From Anisakis pegreffii (taxonomy: Eukaryota; Nematoda; Chromadorea; Rhabditida; Anisakidae): a stretch of DNA of 64,000 nucleotides. The stretch covers positions 163,092-227,091 of the forward strand of contig JAPYMA010000388.1 of assembly GCA_035041965.1 (NCBI GenBank). The letters run 5' to 3'. The notes under the pieces were generated by a model. That model had not been told where the DNA came from. It searched no databases and saw only the letters and a program-made list of their open reading frames with translations. Made by a program: the position numbers and the translations under genes. This document shows positions 1-14,423 of this stretch, piece by piece (position 1 is the first letter of the stretch; each line of letters begins with the position of its first letter).

Positions 1-435
1 ATCCAACTGATTGTAAAGAAAAATTGCGCTTAAATAATTCAGAGTGATGGCTTACAAAAACGAAAAGGGCTGTGCTGACAGTTTCGATGGTAAACAAACC
101 GACCTTGACTTATTTATTCACCATTTAACTCAAATTACTATACATCCACCTGCTCCAAGAAGGCAAGATTTTCACACTCAGAGGGTCTCATTTTTTGGCG
201 GCAGTATGACGGGCTTGCTGTTGATCATTCCGAACATCATCGGAGAATTGATCAGAAAGCATTGGTCAGAAAGCATCGTCGGGGAATTTCCGACGGGCAA
301 CAATACTCAGCGAAATTTTCACTTGAGTGAATCACAGTAACGCCTCTGAGAGGTTTGTATAAAGAAGACTTTGAGAAACAGTCGACTGAAATATTCTGCC
401 GAGCCGTCATAGTGTATCACATCTATTTACCCCAA
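1..435. other. No gene recognised
   Basis: An open frame of 98 codons (44-340, +) has no domain I recognise and no splice-site context. It lies just beyond a decayed Tc1/mariner transposase, so it may be flanking element sequence. Nothing else is visible. Confidence 0.4.
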
Positions 436-735
436 TTTTTTGGTACTTTATTGGTCTTTTCAATCAATTGCATCCTTCCTTCTGATATTCGTGGGGTTTA
501 GGTCAGGATTTTTGATAAGATAGTCCATTTTTTGTATAACTCCCTCTCTGAATTAGTTTCATTTAATATTGCTCATATGCTTGGGATCACTGTTTTCTTG
601 GAATATGAAACGACCGGTACCCAACTAACAGATGAATTTATAGAGGAGCCTTTCACAAATACTGCATGGAATGCTTGATAAAGTGGCGTGATACCATTAA
701 TTGCTGAGGCTATCCAAGACATTACTCATTACATT
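436..735 (-). mobile_element. Decayed Tc1/mariner transposase remnant
   Basis: Read on the minus strand, this stretch carries two hallmarks of the Tc1/mariner DDE/D transposase catalytic domain in the right order and spacing. The first is FQENSDPKH (near 604-577), matching the family's FQQDNDPKH around the second catalytic Asp. The second, about 25 codons later, is KNPDLNP (near 512-490), matching the SPDLNPIEN block around the third acidic residue. In-frame stops lie between the two, and the residues after NPDLNP no longer match. An ISxxGxxPL-like stretch precedes them (near 720-690). I could not find the N-terminal helix-turn-helix or terminal inverted repeats. The element is dead. Confidence 0.75.
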
Positions 736-3060
736 CAACTTTGATATTTCTGTGTTTAACTCATAATAGAAATTTTCACCAGTTCCTCGACGAGCATACT
801 CTCATAATTGAATTACATACCACAATTTTGATTTGACCAATGGATGCCACCCTAGTCCATGCTTCGATTGTTCTGTTCATATGAAGCCTCAAAAATTTAT
901 ACCACAGCTTTTAGCATTGTTTTTGTACATGTAAGAGTTTTTCGGGGAGTATAACCACAGAAACCAAAATCACCCAGAAACTTTGTCATATGCTATTTCT
1001 TAACGATGGTTTGGAGGGAACAAAATGAGAGGAATTCTATGCATCCGCAAGATACCGATCTGTGATGCATCAATAACTGGCGGATTGCAGAACCCAACAG
1101 ATCATTTAAAAATTTTGGTTGAATTCGTCTGATATGCCGTTGTGGACGGCAGAACATTTCCGTCGACTGTTGCAGAAAATTTATCAACGCCCTGCAGTGC
1201 AATGCCACTGCCATTCATGGAATATTGTTACCTATTTGATAGTTATTCGTTACATCGCCGTGCCTCATCAGAAGAACTGAAATTCTTTTGTGATGTCATT
1301 TTAAACTAATCAATAGTGAGACTTATGAAATGTTCTTCGTCCTACTGCAGCGAGAAAATGTAACTTTCTGAATGTGAGCATCCTGCTCTCTCGGAAAAGG
1401 TGGACGTATGATCACATGCATTCATGACGAAATCCAAATTGCCATCGATATTGACAGCATAGTTCTTTTCGTTTCCCTGTAGCAGCACTTCGAACTAGTA
1501 AGCACATTGTGTGTTCACTTTTTGCTGACCGTAAGTGCACATTCCCATATTCTGTTAACTTAACGTATGTTTCCTTCTTTTCAGTTGCTCTATTAACATT
1601 CTGTTGTGAAGAAAATGCTGTCATCTGAATTGCTATATGGAAGTGCTATTCAGAAATCTGCACTGATCAAGCACAATGATTCACTGAATTTCTAAATCAA
1701 AACTTAATTGCATAAACCATCTCAGCTAGAAGGTACGGTCATATTCAGCAGCTGCATCAAACTAACACAGCTGTTGTGATAGGGAAATCAGATGTTTGTA
1801 ATCATGTGTTCATAATTATTATCAATACATTTTAACAAATATAAAGAATCTCAAAATTCTACACCTGTCGCATTTTCAATCACTACCATGGCCACTCTGT
1901 CTGAGTAAACCAACTTCACATTATTATTGCAATATTATTAACTGAGTTCAATTAAAATGAAAGTTTCTTTTGAGAAAGTCAATAAATCAGCAATCTTTCG
2001 TGAATAAATGATGCAGAAAGTATTTCGAGCAGAAAGGCGACTAATGACCATGAAAATAATATTGCTACTTATGAAATCTGCCAGAAATGCATTCCGAACA
2101 CAAACAGTTCAACGAATAACAAATTTTCCTCGACCTCTGCGAAAACTTAATGGCAACTTTTACGACTTTTCTCGAATATCCAATCAACGTTAAATAGTTG
2201 AAGAAGATTAATCGAAAATAACCTAAACTAGCAACCTCCAACCGTTCGGCACGTAAACAAATGTCAAATATGTCAATAGCCGATTGTGGGAAAAATGGTT
2301 TAGAATGGTGAAATCAATAAAATAATTTCAATTCATGTTTCATTAGGAAACAGTGTAACTTTAGATAATGCAAATTTGTATGAATTATAAATGCAATTTC
2401 GTAACTGAATTCTGCTGTGAGTGTTCATCTCAACTGTCAAGAATACGAATATGCAGTTGCATTAAATTCACCTTCACTGTTAGAATTGTCCATGACGGAC
2501 GCAAGAATAAATAAAAAGATTGATAAAAATGATTAAAGATTAAATTGAACAAAAAATTGCACTTTCCATTCGTAAAATAAGGATGAATGCTGATTATTAC
2601 ACTAATAATTTTATGGTAGTTGTTATGATTTGATATGATTAGAATGAACGAACTTGCTATAAGAATTATTAGAGCTCTAGTTTTGACTCTTGATGGGTAA
2701 ATGCACATTATCATAATGACACAAACCATGGCTGTAATGTTCGGCCTTATTGTTTCAGAGCATTGCGCCAAGCAAATGCACAAAAATTTCAACACTGACG
2801 GAACATCGTATCACTTCGATGAGGGACTTGAAAGTTAGGCACACGTTGACAGCTGCCTCATTCTGGATGTTGTCCACAATCAAATAACCATCCCCTTTCT
2901 CACAACGTTTCCACTCACGTGTATACAAGCTCCTGGCAGAATTCTCTGCATGCCAAATTTATTTCCAAACAGGTAATAGGGTCATCTTTCAAGAATTTGG
3001 AATTTGTAACGGCTATAAACAATTACTCTGAGTTGCCTTCGACATTCAAAACTTCTAGGT
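736..3060. other. Intergenic, no gene recognised
   Basis: Only short, unrelated open frames are present (73, 70, 61 and 121 codons at most), with no domain signature. The part next to the transposase remnant may contain more of the same dead element, but I could not read it. Confidence 0.4.
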
Positions 3061-5640
3061 TGTAAGTGCAAAAAATGCGATGTAAACGATGGATAAACGA
3101 TAGAAGTTATTTATTTACTCATACCGCACAAACAGCTTCAATTTCAAAGCGATCATCCAATAATCAAATAAAATATAATAACGAGCGTAACAAAAAACAA
3201 GAAACGATAACCAACAGAATATGATTGGAGGATATATATTAAGATGCAACGAAACAGCCAAACGAATACAAAACCACGCAATAAAAACGGTCGATTAAAA
3301 CGATAATCATAACAGTAATAACCATACGATGAATACTGAACAATGCAAAACCATAACTAAACAACGAAACGACAATACATTCGATACGAAATGATTAATT
3401 ATAGTGAAAAGAATAGCGCAAATAAATGAAGAACTGTTAAAATGAAGAACAACAACAAAGTGCTTATATGGTAATGACATATGCACACAAACGAACACAA
3501 AACAGAAGATCGCAACAAATGAGTAGTGCATTATGAAGTGTGCTAATGCATAAGAACAACATCTACACAACAATACGATTAACTGATTATTCAATGAAAT
3601 GAAGATATTACAAAATAAAGATATAATTCAACAAGCATCCTGATCGTCATTATAACAACAACTCAACTGACAACGTACCTCGCGCTTCATCAATAAACTT
3701 ATACTCTCACATAACAGCAATCAACAATTATGGAGACAATCAAATTCTATGAGTCAAATTGTGGAAATACAGGAGGAAAAGACGCGTATATCAAAGAAAA
3801 ACGAACGAAAAGAACATAAATCAATGAATAAACGCATTTATTAGGTAAGGTAATGAATGTGAAGACAATAAATTATAACTCCATTACTGATGGAAGAATT
3901 AATTCAAAGCAAATTAAATTCAATATGAGTCAAATCAAAATCAAAAATGATAAAATCATAATCAACATGCAAGGACAATTGAAATTATTATCATTAGAAT
4001 GATTGGCGGTATGCACTTATTTCATTAACAATCAAACAAACAATCAATCTACACATCAAACCGGAACAGCACAATCAGCAATATAGAGCAGCGAGAAACA
4101 GCACTGGGCACCCGTAGAACGTGATCATAACTCTGATATTCAATTCAATTCAACTCAAAAATAAAGAATGCAAACAACAATTTAGATAAGTCACAACAAT
4201 AACAACGTCTCGAATCTCAAAAACAACCATTCCACTCAAACAATGACAACAACATCACACGATCATTTGTGTTATCATTATTCAACACTACCATTATTGT
4301 TGATAATATTAGTATCCTAATGAATTCATTTTACCAAAACTCACAATTTTTTGTTCATCATCTCAGAGTTACGTAAGCGTCATCAGGAATGTGATCAGAG
4401 TGAGCGTCTCCAACAACTTTAGAGTCTAAACCTGATTATTCATTTTGGTAGCATGATTTACCAGCAGCCAAATAAACGAAACTCTCTTCTGCGAACTGAA
4501 CTTCAACCGTACCACTCACTCAAGCTATAGATAACAAAGTTGAGAAATGAATGAATATCACTACCCTATCAGCTACGACTTACAACATCAGTCCACTTTC
4601 GTCTCAAACCTCACAAAAATCTACAAGCGCTCGTCGATGATCCAAGACGAACGCATAATCGTTTTCAAGTACTAAGCTAAACCAAACACATCGCCCGTCA
4701 ATCGAGCTGAGCAAATCGAACAACGTAACAGATGCAATGAGCAGTTCACTCGTAACGTAACAATGAATCGAACACAAAAACTTCACATGATAATATTAAC
4801 ACACGTTCTACAACAATATTCTCTATTCTTCGTCATTTAACTATTATAACACAGGGCAGTGTGCAAACGGTAACAGATTATCATCAACTTGAGACGGCTT
4901 GAGCGCTTAAAAACCATTTCATTATTGGTCATTCAATAAGTCGCTACTTCAAACTTCCTAAACAATTTACCTACAAAATATAAAGATGCATATGTGGAGG
5001 TACATGTTCTAGTGATGTACATACATATAAAAGCATATATATAGATCTATCAAGGGAATGTATAAACTCTAAACAAAGATAAGAAATTCGAGCAATAATA
5101 ATAAAAAAATAAAAATATTCATCATCTAATCATCAAGTACACAGCACAAGCCATATCACTCACCATCAACAGCTAAAAGCCAATCCGGAAAATATCAGAT
5201 CATAACCGAAAATCGCAATCATAACAACAATCAATCATCATAAGAGCAACCGCAAATCGAACATATAATCAAAGCATATTAATCAACTCATGTAGTAGTG
5301 AACAGTAACAGAATAATATATTCATATATCCAAAAATATGTTTTGTAAAACCTTCGAGATCTGTTCCATATTCGAAAAAAGAACGACATCTGAATAAAGT
5401 ATAATGAAAAGAAGGATGAAATGAAATCAAAGATGAAACAATGAATAATTTAATAGGACGACAAAAAATCAACGCTGAATACGGACAACAAGATTGATGA
5501 ACGGACGAAATGAGATATGACGCTAACTAAAAACGAAAAATGAAATACAATGGTAGGGATTATGAAACGCGAGGTACGATGTCATGCCGTGTGTTATAAC
5601 GCGATGCCAATATTAAACATCAAAAGGAACGATGCTGTTG
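3061..5640. other. Strand-skewed AT-rich stretch without gene
   Basis: The plus strand is strongly A-rich and T-poor, with many CAA and AAC runs, like the introns of the minus-strand genes in this window (T-rich on the transcribed-gene strand). No exon could be read on either strand. It lies beyond a likely poly(A) signal of the FUBP-like gene, so it is probably not that gene's 3' UTR. It may be intronic sequence of another minus-strand gene. Confidence 0.35.
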
Positions 5641-5660
5641 GAAAGAGGGATGCTAAATGG

Positions 5661-5670
5661 TTTATTTATT
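5661..5670 (-). promoter_or_regulatory. Candidate poly(A) signal of the FUBP-like gene
   Basis: The minus strand reads AATAAATAAA about 30 bases after the FUBP-like stop codon. This is the canonical hexamer, overlapping itself, and would give a very short 3' UTR. Confidence 0.6.
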
Positions 5671-5699
5671 AATATTCTGTCGCCTGTTTGTTCTCAGTA

Positions 5700-8600
5700 T
5701 TAATATTGTTGTGGATATTGATAACCACCCTGTGGTTGCGCTTGTGGTGCACCATAGCCGAATTGATTCTGCGCACTTGCCGAGACGGGTTGGGCTCCAT
5801 ATGCACCGTATGCCTAAACATTTCATTTGCTACTTATTTCAAGAACACTCTCCGAGATTCATTTCGTTTATCATCTTTTCACTATCAAATTAACCTAACA
5901 AGCAAACAGAACACTTCCCTCCGATTCTAAACCGAAGAAAGAGTGAATCAAGTTTTGAGGTGTCCCTATCCTATGTATAAAGAATAGTTATAGAGCAGAG
6001 AAAAGATGTAATGATAACAGAGACATTAATCAAATGCAACATAATACAACAGTGATAGTAAAACATCAACATCTGATGAAGATGCAAGGGTGTGTGGTGC
6101 CAATTCAACGATAAATATAACTAACAGGCTGTTGCGGTCTTGCGGCTTGCGCACTCGGCTGTTGTGCCACTGCAGCTGCTGCAGCGTTTTGCTTGAGTTG
6201 ATTCTCGATCAGCGCTGCTTGCTCATGCATTCCCATACTCCTATAATACTCGGCCCATTGCGCACTATAGTCGGGTTGTCCTGAAATAGCTTTAATCACA
6301 GCATTTTTAAATACGGTCGTTTACAATACTAATCTACAAAATGTTCATTTCGCTTCTGCAAAATTCACCGTTCTTCTACTCCGCCATCGAATTAACACTA
6401 ACCAGTTTGTGGATTAACCGCTGGAGCAGTGCTTGTCTGTGCTGGCTGAGGTTGCGGTTGTGCACCCGGCTGCTGATACTGAGTGGCGTATCCACCCGGT
6501 TGATAACCGGTTTGTTGTTGTCCTTGTTGACCGTAATATTGCTGTGCCCATGCTGCTTGTCCTGGATCATTCTGCTGATGCCCTTAAACATGACGTTGCT
6601 TATTTCACTTCAATTCATTTACCTAAGCAACGAAACTGAATCCTGCTCTATCAACAGAAGCAAAGGAAACAACACCACAAAACAGGCCAACTGATCAATA
6701 ATTACCGAAACCGGCGTTCCACTGTGCAGTCGATTGACCACCAACCGCACCCCCGAAATGACTTGTTCCATTGCCATATCCCTGAGGACCACCTGCGGGT
6801 CCGGCATTGTGACCAACGCTATATCCATCACCTGCAGCACCTGGACCACCTTGCCCATGGAACTGCGGTACCGGGGTTCCGGGTGATACATCACCAACCT
6901 ACAACACAACGAATCAGTGAACGGTAACTTACAATCTGAAGATTCATCTGGCGTTTCTCCACGAATTCAGTACCAGTCACACTCTATGTTAATTATAAAA
7001 AATGACTAACAAACCTTAATGCGGATAATATGCTGTGCGTGATGGATTTGGTACGGTGTTCCTTTGATGATGAAAACCTTTTCAGATGAATTTGGAGGTG
7101 GTTCACGAGACAATTCCACGTGAGCACAACTCTCGGCACAGATCTGAATAAGACATTCGCTTACATTCATTGCATTACTCGACGAAAATGAATTTGAAAA
7201 ATTATATTCCGTACTAATCGAGATTAATGCTCTCAATGAAGATAAGCCGATTCGATTGATGATCTCAGGTGCTCACCTGTTTAATGGTTTCACCTCCTTT
7301 GCCAATGACAAGACCAGTCTTATTCGCCGGTACATGCATATAAAATATTTCAGCGCCAACACCCGCTCCACTCTTATTAACCAATTCAGAAATGAATTGA
7401 GTTGCTTTCGCGATTTGATCAGTTGTACCTTGAATTACGGCGCAGCGATCCGGTGTCGTTTGGTCTTCTGAAATAACAACGACCGTTTCCACTGAGATGT
7501 ACAACGAAATCCAATCAATTTTATCTCGGAAGAAACTATTACCGCCTTTATTCACACATTAATATTCAACTGCTAAATATAAATCCACAAGTGCTCACCA
7601 TCAGGCTTGAACTGGATTTTAGCACCCGACTCAGCAGCGAGACGTTTGATGGTCTCACCTCCTTTGCCAATAATCATACCAACAGAAGCACGCGGTACAA
7701 TCACCTTAAATCAAATACATAAAGTCAACCTCGCTAATCTCACACCGCGAAGCTATTAGATTTTCACTCACAATCAGTTAATATCAAAATGAAGTCGCAT
7801 TCAACCTATGCCTCCCGTCAACGAAAATGATCCAAATCAATAAGATCTTATTTCCCCACAAAATGAAATAAACGAATTAACCTCGCCAATAGATCTCTGT
7901 CCACCTCCCGCACCAATTCCGCCTCCACCGGCCATACCGCCAATTCCACCCGGAAATGCGTTACCACCGAATCGTTGCCCTCCGCCCGGTGGATGATCCT
8001 CTCTCGATTGCAAGATATCTTCGACCATGCGACGTGCATTTTCTACCTTATCTGGATCCCCGATTATGCGCAACGGCTTCGGTTGACCACTGCTTTCTTG
8101 TGTATCTTGTATCATTACCATTTTAACACCTGCTTGCTCCTTAAACACTCACATTCTTAAACTAACGTATTCATTCGAAACACCACTATCACACATCCAT
8201 CACAATACGCTTGCATGCACAATGAAATACCAGTAATGTTCGTACACTTCAACTGTCACTACTCTTTACGGCTAAACGTCGAAACAAACCTGGATGTTTT
8301 TGATGGTTTCACCTCCTTTACCAATCACGAGACCACATTTTACACCTGGAATGAGCATCTCGTGAGTGATCTGTCGTCCACCTGCGTTCGCCATTCCACC
8401 GTCGAAATGAGCAGCTCCTCTACTCGGTGGTGGACGATTCCCAGCTCGTGCAATCACCTGCAACAAATCGCGATCACCTTCAATGCTCTCATCCCATTCC
8501 CTTCCCACTACACCTTGTGACTTCAATTAGATTAATATGATGTCGCACACATGATCAATCAATACAAAACCATTAATAAAAAAGCCAACGTTATCGGATA

Positions 8601-11600
8601 GAACGCTCAATCATTATCTTTATGATTGCTAATTTCGCCATCACAATATCCGTATTCAAACTCACAAAAAAAAAACCAACAAACCTCTTGAATCATCGAT
8701 TTTGCACGTTCAACAGCAATTTTTGTACCCTGAAGAGTGCACTGACGCATGTTGTTCGGATCAGATTCGGGAGACATCTGCACACGACAGTTTGATTGCG
8801 ACTGAATCTGTGAGATCTGCTCACCGCCGCGACCTATCACTGAAACTGTTTATTGGTTTAATTTAATCGGTGGACTCATTAATCACCTTTCTACAACATC
8901 TTTTTCTGCGCATCCAATAGCATCAACACTACTGATTTATCGCAGGTTTGAACTAACACTTCCGAACGTATAAATATAACAGTTACGACTTAAAATCTCA
9001 ACCTGTTCTCCATATTACAGCTTTTTAGAGATTCAAGCACTCATTGTCAAATTTAAGTACCAATAAAGATGAAGCAATATCTGAACCTATTAAATATTAA
9101 TAAATGAGTTTGCAAATTTCGACACACATACCGCAACAACGCCTTATCCAATTGGAAGAGCGTAATTCGTAATTACCCCCCCCCCTCACTTAAAGGGTAA
9201 GAGGGAAAAAGATGATGGCGGAGGAGAGTAAGGAATATTAAAATCATTTTGTATACCCACATGACGGCATATACAAATTACAGAAAAAGAGTTTTATCAG
9301 ACGACAAATTAAAGACCAAATGACATATAACAAAATTTCAGTTGATCAAATTCGCTGCATGCCATGTAGACGGAGTGGTGTCAAATTAATGAATGAATCA
9401 AAAATGGATAGAATGTAACAGAGCAGAAAAATGAACAAATGAATAGAAAGTGCAGAATCAACACGACTAAATAGTTGGTCACACCATTACAATCACATAA
9501 ATTCACTATATGTTGTCGAACGGACGTTGCTGCATCTTTTTTGCTCGTTTTAAAAACACATGTAAACAGAATATGCAATGATGAAGTTACTCGTAATACC
9601 AACTCTCAAATCAATGCTCAGCAAATACGACTTCCTTAGATTATAAGTAACAAAAAAAACAATAAAGAAAACAACTTACCCAAACCAACACAATGATCTG
9701 GCACTTCGATCGTCTCAATTAAGACGTCTCCTCCTCCTCCAACCGAAGGCAATGAATTGCCACTAATCCCCCCGATATGGCCCGGTGCACCAAGTGTCGA
9801 GATCTGCATGCTTCCAGCCATGTCCATACTGTTCCCTCCGACGGTATTGACCCGCTTGGCCGGATACACTAAATTTTATCGATAGTTCATTAAATGCCAA
9901 AACAAATGAGTCAAATTCATAGAAAGTGAATTATTAAAATCATATCATTACGCAATGATACTTCATACAACACTGATGATAAACAGTATATTAATGAGAT
10001 TGCATTCGGGTAATAGCACACTATATGGACCATCATTCTATCAGCACGTTCAATTATCAACCACATTTAAATGTTACACTATCAATGTTCAATGCACTTT
10101 AAAAATAATTTCACCATCCAACAAACAAACAAAACTTTTTAATATTGTCACAAACGATGGCAGTAATAAGCGACTGCAACCTTAAGATCAAATTATACGC
10201 ACAATCAACTGTCACAACCGATATTATCGATAAATTTTCAACATAACGATCATGTTTACTTCATATTCATAAGCGGTAATAAATAGGAGTGCAACGCATT
10301 ATATTTGTAAATAAAAGACTTCTAAGCACAACATCATGTCCGTGTCAAGTAAATATTTCACACCTACTTAAACGCATTCAAAAAAGATAATCATTAGAAT
10401 GATCTCCCAAATGATCTTCATAAGAATTATCAATACCAAACAACCACGAAAAAATGCAAAATATGTCCAATATGGCAATCAAAATTTATTGAATCACTTA
10501 AAAGGCAACAACGATCTACTCATAACGACCATATATGATGACGTGAAAGGGATACCAGCAAGTGTTAAGAGTAACTTCTGAATATGCAAATAAAAGCGCA
10601 CACTCAGCGCTGCTTCAATGTAAATTGTAATGAACACGCCGCGTAGCCTCAGTGATGCGTCGCGCACAGTTAGATAAAGTATGTATGTATACGTAAGTAA
10701 TGCCAGAGTGCACCTATTAATACATTACTCCACTTTATGCAACACACAACAGAGCAGTGTTCATATGACTGTGCTATAACTAACGCACGTCATACAATAT
10801 AGCATCAAGTACACATAGATCAAAACCTTATTCTATTCTCGTGCTAACGTAAAACTACACTGCCACTCGCCTACCCTAACTCTTTTCTCATCTTTCTTGA
10901 AGATACGACTGACGATTGCTGATATGAGATGCATTCATTCTGTTTGTTTAACTACGACTGTTCATATCATACAGCTATTCACATATAACTATTACTCACT
11001 ACACAACCTATTAAATGTTCTGAAAGAATACCAACATGAATGCACAATACCCTACACATGCTGATATAATTCATCTAAAAAGAATGATTTTAGAAAATTT
11101 CAAACAAAATTTCGCGTACTTCTTTAAATACACGATATAATCATGCGCACAATTCAACTGAAAAGGTAACAGATTTTGTAACATGTACTGTCATTTTTCT
11201 TAATACTTCACAGTAAATGCACACTGGTTAAAACAACTGGCCTTGGTTGACATACTCAATCATATATAAACCACAATGTGGTGAAAGGACGCATATCATT
11301 AACGAAAATTGCCCACGGAGAAATTATAGTATGTATGACTACCTTGTTGAGCACAATTCAAAACAACCGTATTGAATGAGATCCACATTTAGTACCTTGC
11401 AAATGAAATGGTAATAATAAAATATAATTGTAAATAATGAAAATAACATTAAAATGATACAACAAATCAATCAACCAATCGACACGTACAGTTAGAAGAA
11501 TCCTCCGAAATCGGTCGTTTTTGTGCGTTCGTGTGTGAAGATGCAGCGAGCTAAACAACAATATCCAAATAACGACACAAATCAATCAATGCAAAATCAA

Positions 11601-13640
11601 TCAAGTACCTCAAATCAAATTATTAGATGAAACAAACGAACGAAAAATTATTAATCAAAACAGTTTACCTTTCATCAGTTATAATCAAACATCATTTATT
11701 CATTTGTAATCATATTCATATGCATGTGCATGATTTACTTTATACATACTATACATGTCACAATGTGGTAACCCATGATTGTGGAATAATCACTTATAAA
11801 ATTAAAAACATAAGATAAATCTTTGTAGTCATCAGTTTCTCGTTTAGACATTCAATCATGACATCAAAGTATGTCAACAATATGCTTCACTTATGGCAAT
11901 CGATTAATCATTTCACTTTAAACATCTGATTGGTGCGAAGAATGCAGAAGAGCAGCACTCATGGGTCTTGCAGGCACATTTAATACCAATAATAACGGGA
12001 TATATTAATGCAATGATGACAACAAAACTTGATAATTACGCATAAGATCAATCACAGCAGAGAACCTTAAAAATGGAACGCGCCAGTAAAATTATATACC
12101 ACAATCACCTGTTTACTAAAATATCTTAAAAAACCTAAACCGCACTCAAAATGAATACCATCATTGAACCACTTTTTTAAAAGATGGCACAGGCAAATGG
12201 CGCATTCAATGAATAAATAAATTATAACGTTGATAAACAACAAGAGGCAATCAGATGGAGTATCGCTACCATTAACAATAAAATGCCAATTTCCCATCAA
12301 CGCAAGGGCTGAGATGATTACTGAATGCGAAACTTGAACACTATGACGACGAACAAAGTGAATATGCACTAATACACACCCCAAAAACGAACAGAATGAC
12401 GGGATGGTGGGAAGAGACTTATGCTCACTATGAAAAATACTCATAATGTGAGATACTGCGAATAACTATCTCGTATTCTGAAGGGAACGAAGTTTTTCAT
12501 GAAAAACATAGATGTTTCGCTATCAACGCATGTCTGCGCGCTTTTGAACGAAGCCTCAATTCTAATGCAGAAAATACCTACAATTCTAAATACCGTCACA
12601 AAACGAATCAAAAAATCGATGTATTTCCTAGCCACGTTTATGAATGATCGCTAAAATGCACATCACTATCAACAAAGCAGTCGAACAGAGCAATTTCGAT
12701 GGAATTAACACAACGATGCCACGTAATTCAACAATTCAATTCACGTACATTTCATACTTCATTACTATAATTTTGATCAAAAAAGTCAAGGAATAGCTAT
12801 CAGGAAATTGGGCCGAACACACATCAAGAGGCACTTCCGCCTCGACAAATCATTTCATAACTTGATCGAAAAAATTTCATAACTTTTAGTTCATTTTGGG
12901 ATAAACAGTGGAATGAGAAATCACTGAGAGGACACCGACTGTTGTGGAGCATTATATTGCTGTGAAATAAATTTTCAGATATGTTTGAGTTGAACGTGTT
13001 TTAGGACAAATTTGCAGTATGTTAACGGAGAACCACCGAAGATATCTATTTCAGAGAAGAGGCATTAAGAGGGATTCCTTTGCAAGTCAAGCCAATCAAT
13101 GCATTATCGCGAATTTCGAATCATCAAACCAGAGGCAATGAAACAATTCCTTCCAGACTTAAACTGTTTTGCTGTGTTCAAAATATGACCATCAAACAAC
13201 TCTAATCAGCTCATCATACCGTTCCGTAATGAAAACAATCAAAAGACCGTTAAGTACATGCCAAGCATATTTATACAAATGAATATATGTTGATGTCAAT
13301 GATACGTTGCATAAAATCCGAACTTATTTAGATCTCAATTTGTCAATTTCTTTTCATTCAGAATAATAGAAACGTGAGATTTGGTAAAAACAAATGAAAT
13401 AAATAAAGATAAAAAATATCACCTCTTTAGCGCGTTGCAATGCGTCCTGAATAGCGTCTGTTGATATTATGCCTGCAGACATACCGTGCCAACGGCCATC
13501 AAAATAAAGTAACCAGTTAGACTGAAACGATCAGTCACAATCAACGGCGATACCGTCCTTTCCTTTTTTGCAGATCGGTCACTCCGAACAACTACCTTTA
13601 CGGAGCACTTACCGGTAATATGATAACGAGAACCACGTCC
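5700..13640 (-). CDS. FUBP: FUBP/KHSRP/PSI-family protein with four KH domains
   Basis: Single-strand DNA/RNA-binding regulator of transcription, splicing and mRNA decay, acting mainly in the nucleus (family knowledge). Exons that join in phase: 9868-9680, 8839-8685, 8457-8290, 8139-7882, 7704-7599, 7467-7277, 7143-7015, 6898-6706, 6582-6403, 6280-6126, 5813-5700, giving 611 residues to the stop. Four KH domains show intact GxxG loops: GRGG in KH1 (8.8 kb), then GKGG in KH2 (8.3 kb), KH3 (7.7 kb) and KH4 (7.3 kb). The tail is Gly/Gln/Tyr-rich and carries PDYSAQWAEYY, the family's tyrosine-rich repeat. Upstream, exon 13472-13423 encodes DAIQDALQRAKE, matching the family's N-terminal ALQRA helix. 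A possible exon ending at 13613 joins it in phase. The join from 13423 to 9868 is out of phase, so at least one small exon in that gap is missing, and the start codon is not placed. Family assignment is very secure; the 5' end is not. Confidence 0.93.
9869..13422 (-). other. Long intron(s) of the FUBP-like gene
   Basis: This 3.5-kb stretch separates the N-terminal helix exon from the exon before KH1. It is A-rich on the plus strand like the other introns. Reading phases require at least one small coding exon here with length 1 mod 3. One weak candidate with an acceptor and donor lies near 11396-11345 (minus), but its sequence does not resemble the family, so I do not call it. No other gene is visible. 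Confidence 0.55.
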
Positions 13641-14423
13641 AGCAACACTAATGTAACACACACGCACGCAATTCGTGAACCTACGCGAACGCTTCGTTCA
13701 ATCCATTCCAAACATTTACTTTTGCATTTGTTATAGGCCGATGTTCACTCTAAGACCTCGCTAAGGGTACTAAATTTGAATTGAACTGATTCAAATTTGA
13801 AGCGAACAAATAACAGCAAATCAACTTATGAATTGCTTTAAGTGCGGCATTATTACAATGAATCGAAGACACATTCATCCGAACTACTTCAACAGATATC
13901 ACCTTGTCATTTTCTACCATGAAACTCAGTCATATATGCAGTACAACTGAACATTCCTTTGTACTCAAACATTCTAGAAGCTATTCAAATTATGGCACTT
14001 CTTTGATAACTTTCAATGAACATCCTACAAGGTGTTCAAATTATCTCTTTCGAAATGAATTATAAAATGATATCCAACTTTAATAACGCTGATATTCTTG
14101 ATCATTTTATTCACTGACTCAAGAAAGAGGAAGTGAAGCGATTCACAACGATGAACATTCATGCACATAAGATGTTAAGGAATAATAATATAACAACAGT
14201 TTGAAAAATCGAAGACCAACATAACTATTACAATAAGCATGTATCGTCAGAGTATTTCATTTCGTCGGTTTTAATTCATTCACACTGTGAGCTAAACCGT
14301 TGGAAGCATTTTTTAGCTTCCGTCGGGAGGAATCATTTGAACTGTACAATTTCTTTTCAACTGTAAGATGCAGATAGTTCAGTTGTAACGGATAATCTAA
14401 ACTATGAATGTGTATTGCCGCTG
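13641..14423. other. No gene recognised
   Basis: Upstream flank of the FUBP-like gene. I see no ATG in frame with the candidate first exon and no other coding signal. The last part, 14257-14423, is an open minus-strand continuation of the captured gene fragment but has no similarity to that gene. Confidence 0.35.

Noticed and set aside
9171..9190. Poly-C run as a regulatory element
   Set aside because: A simple homopolymer inside an intron; nothing else supports a function.
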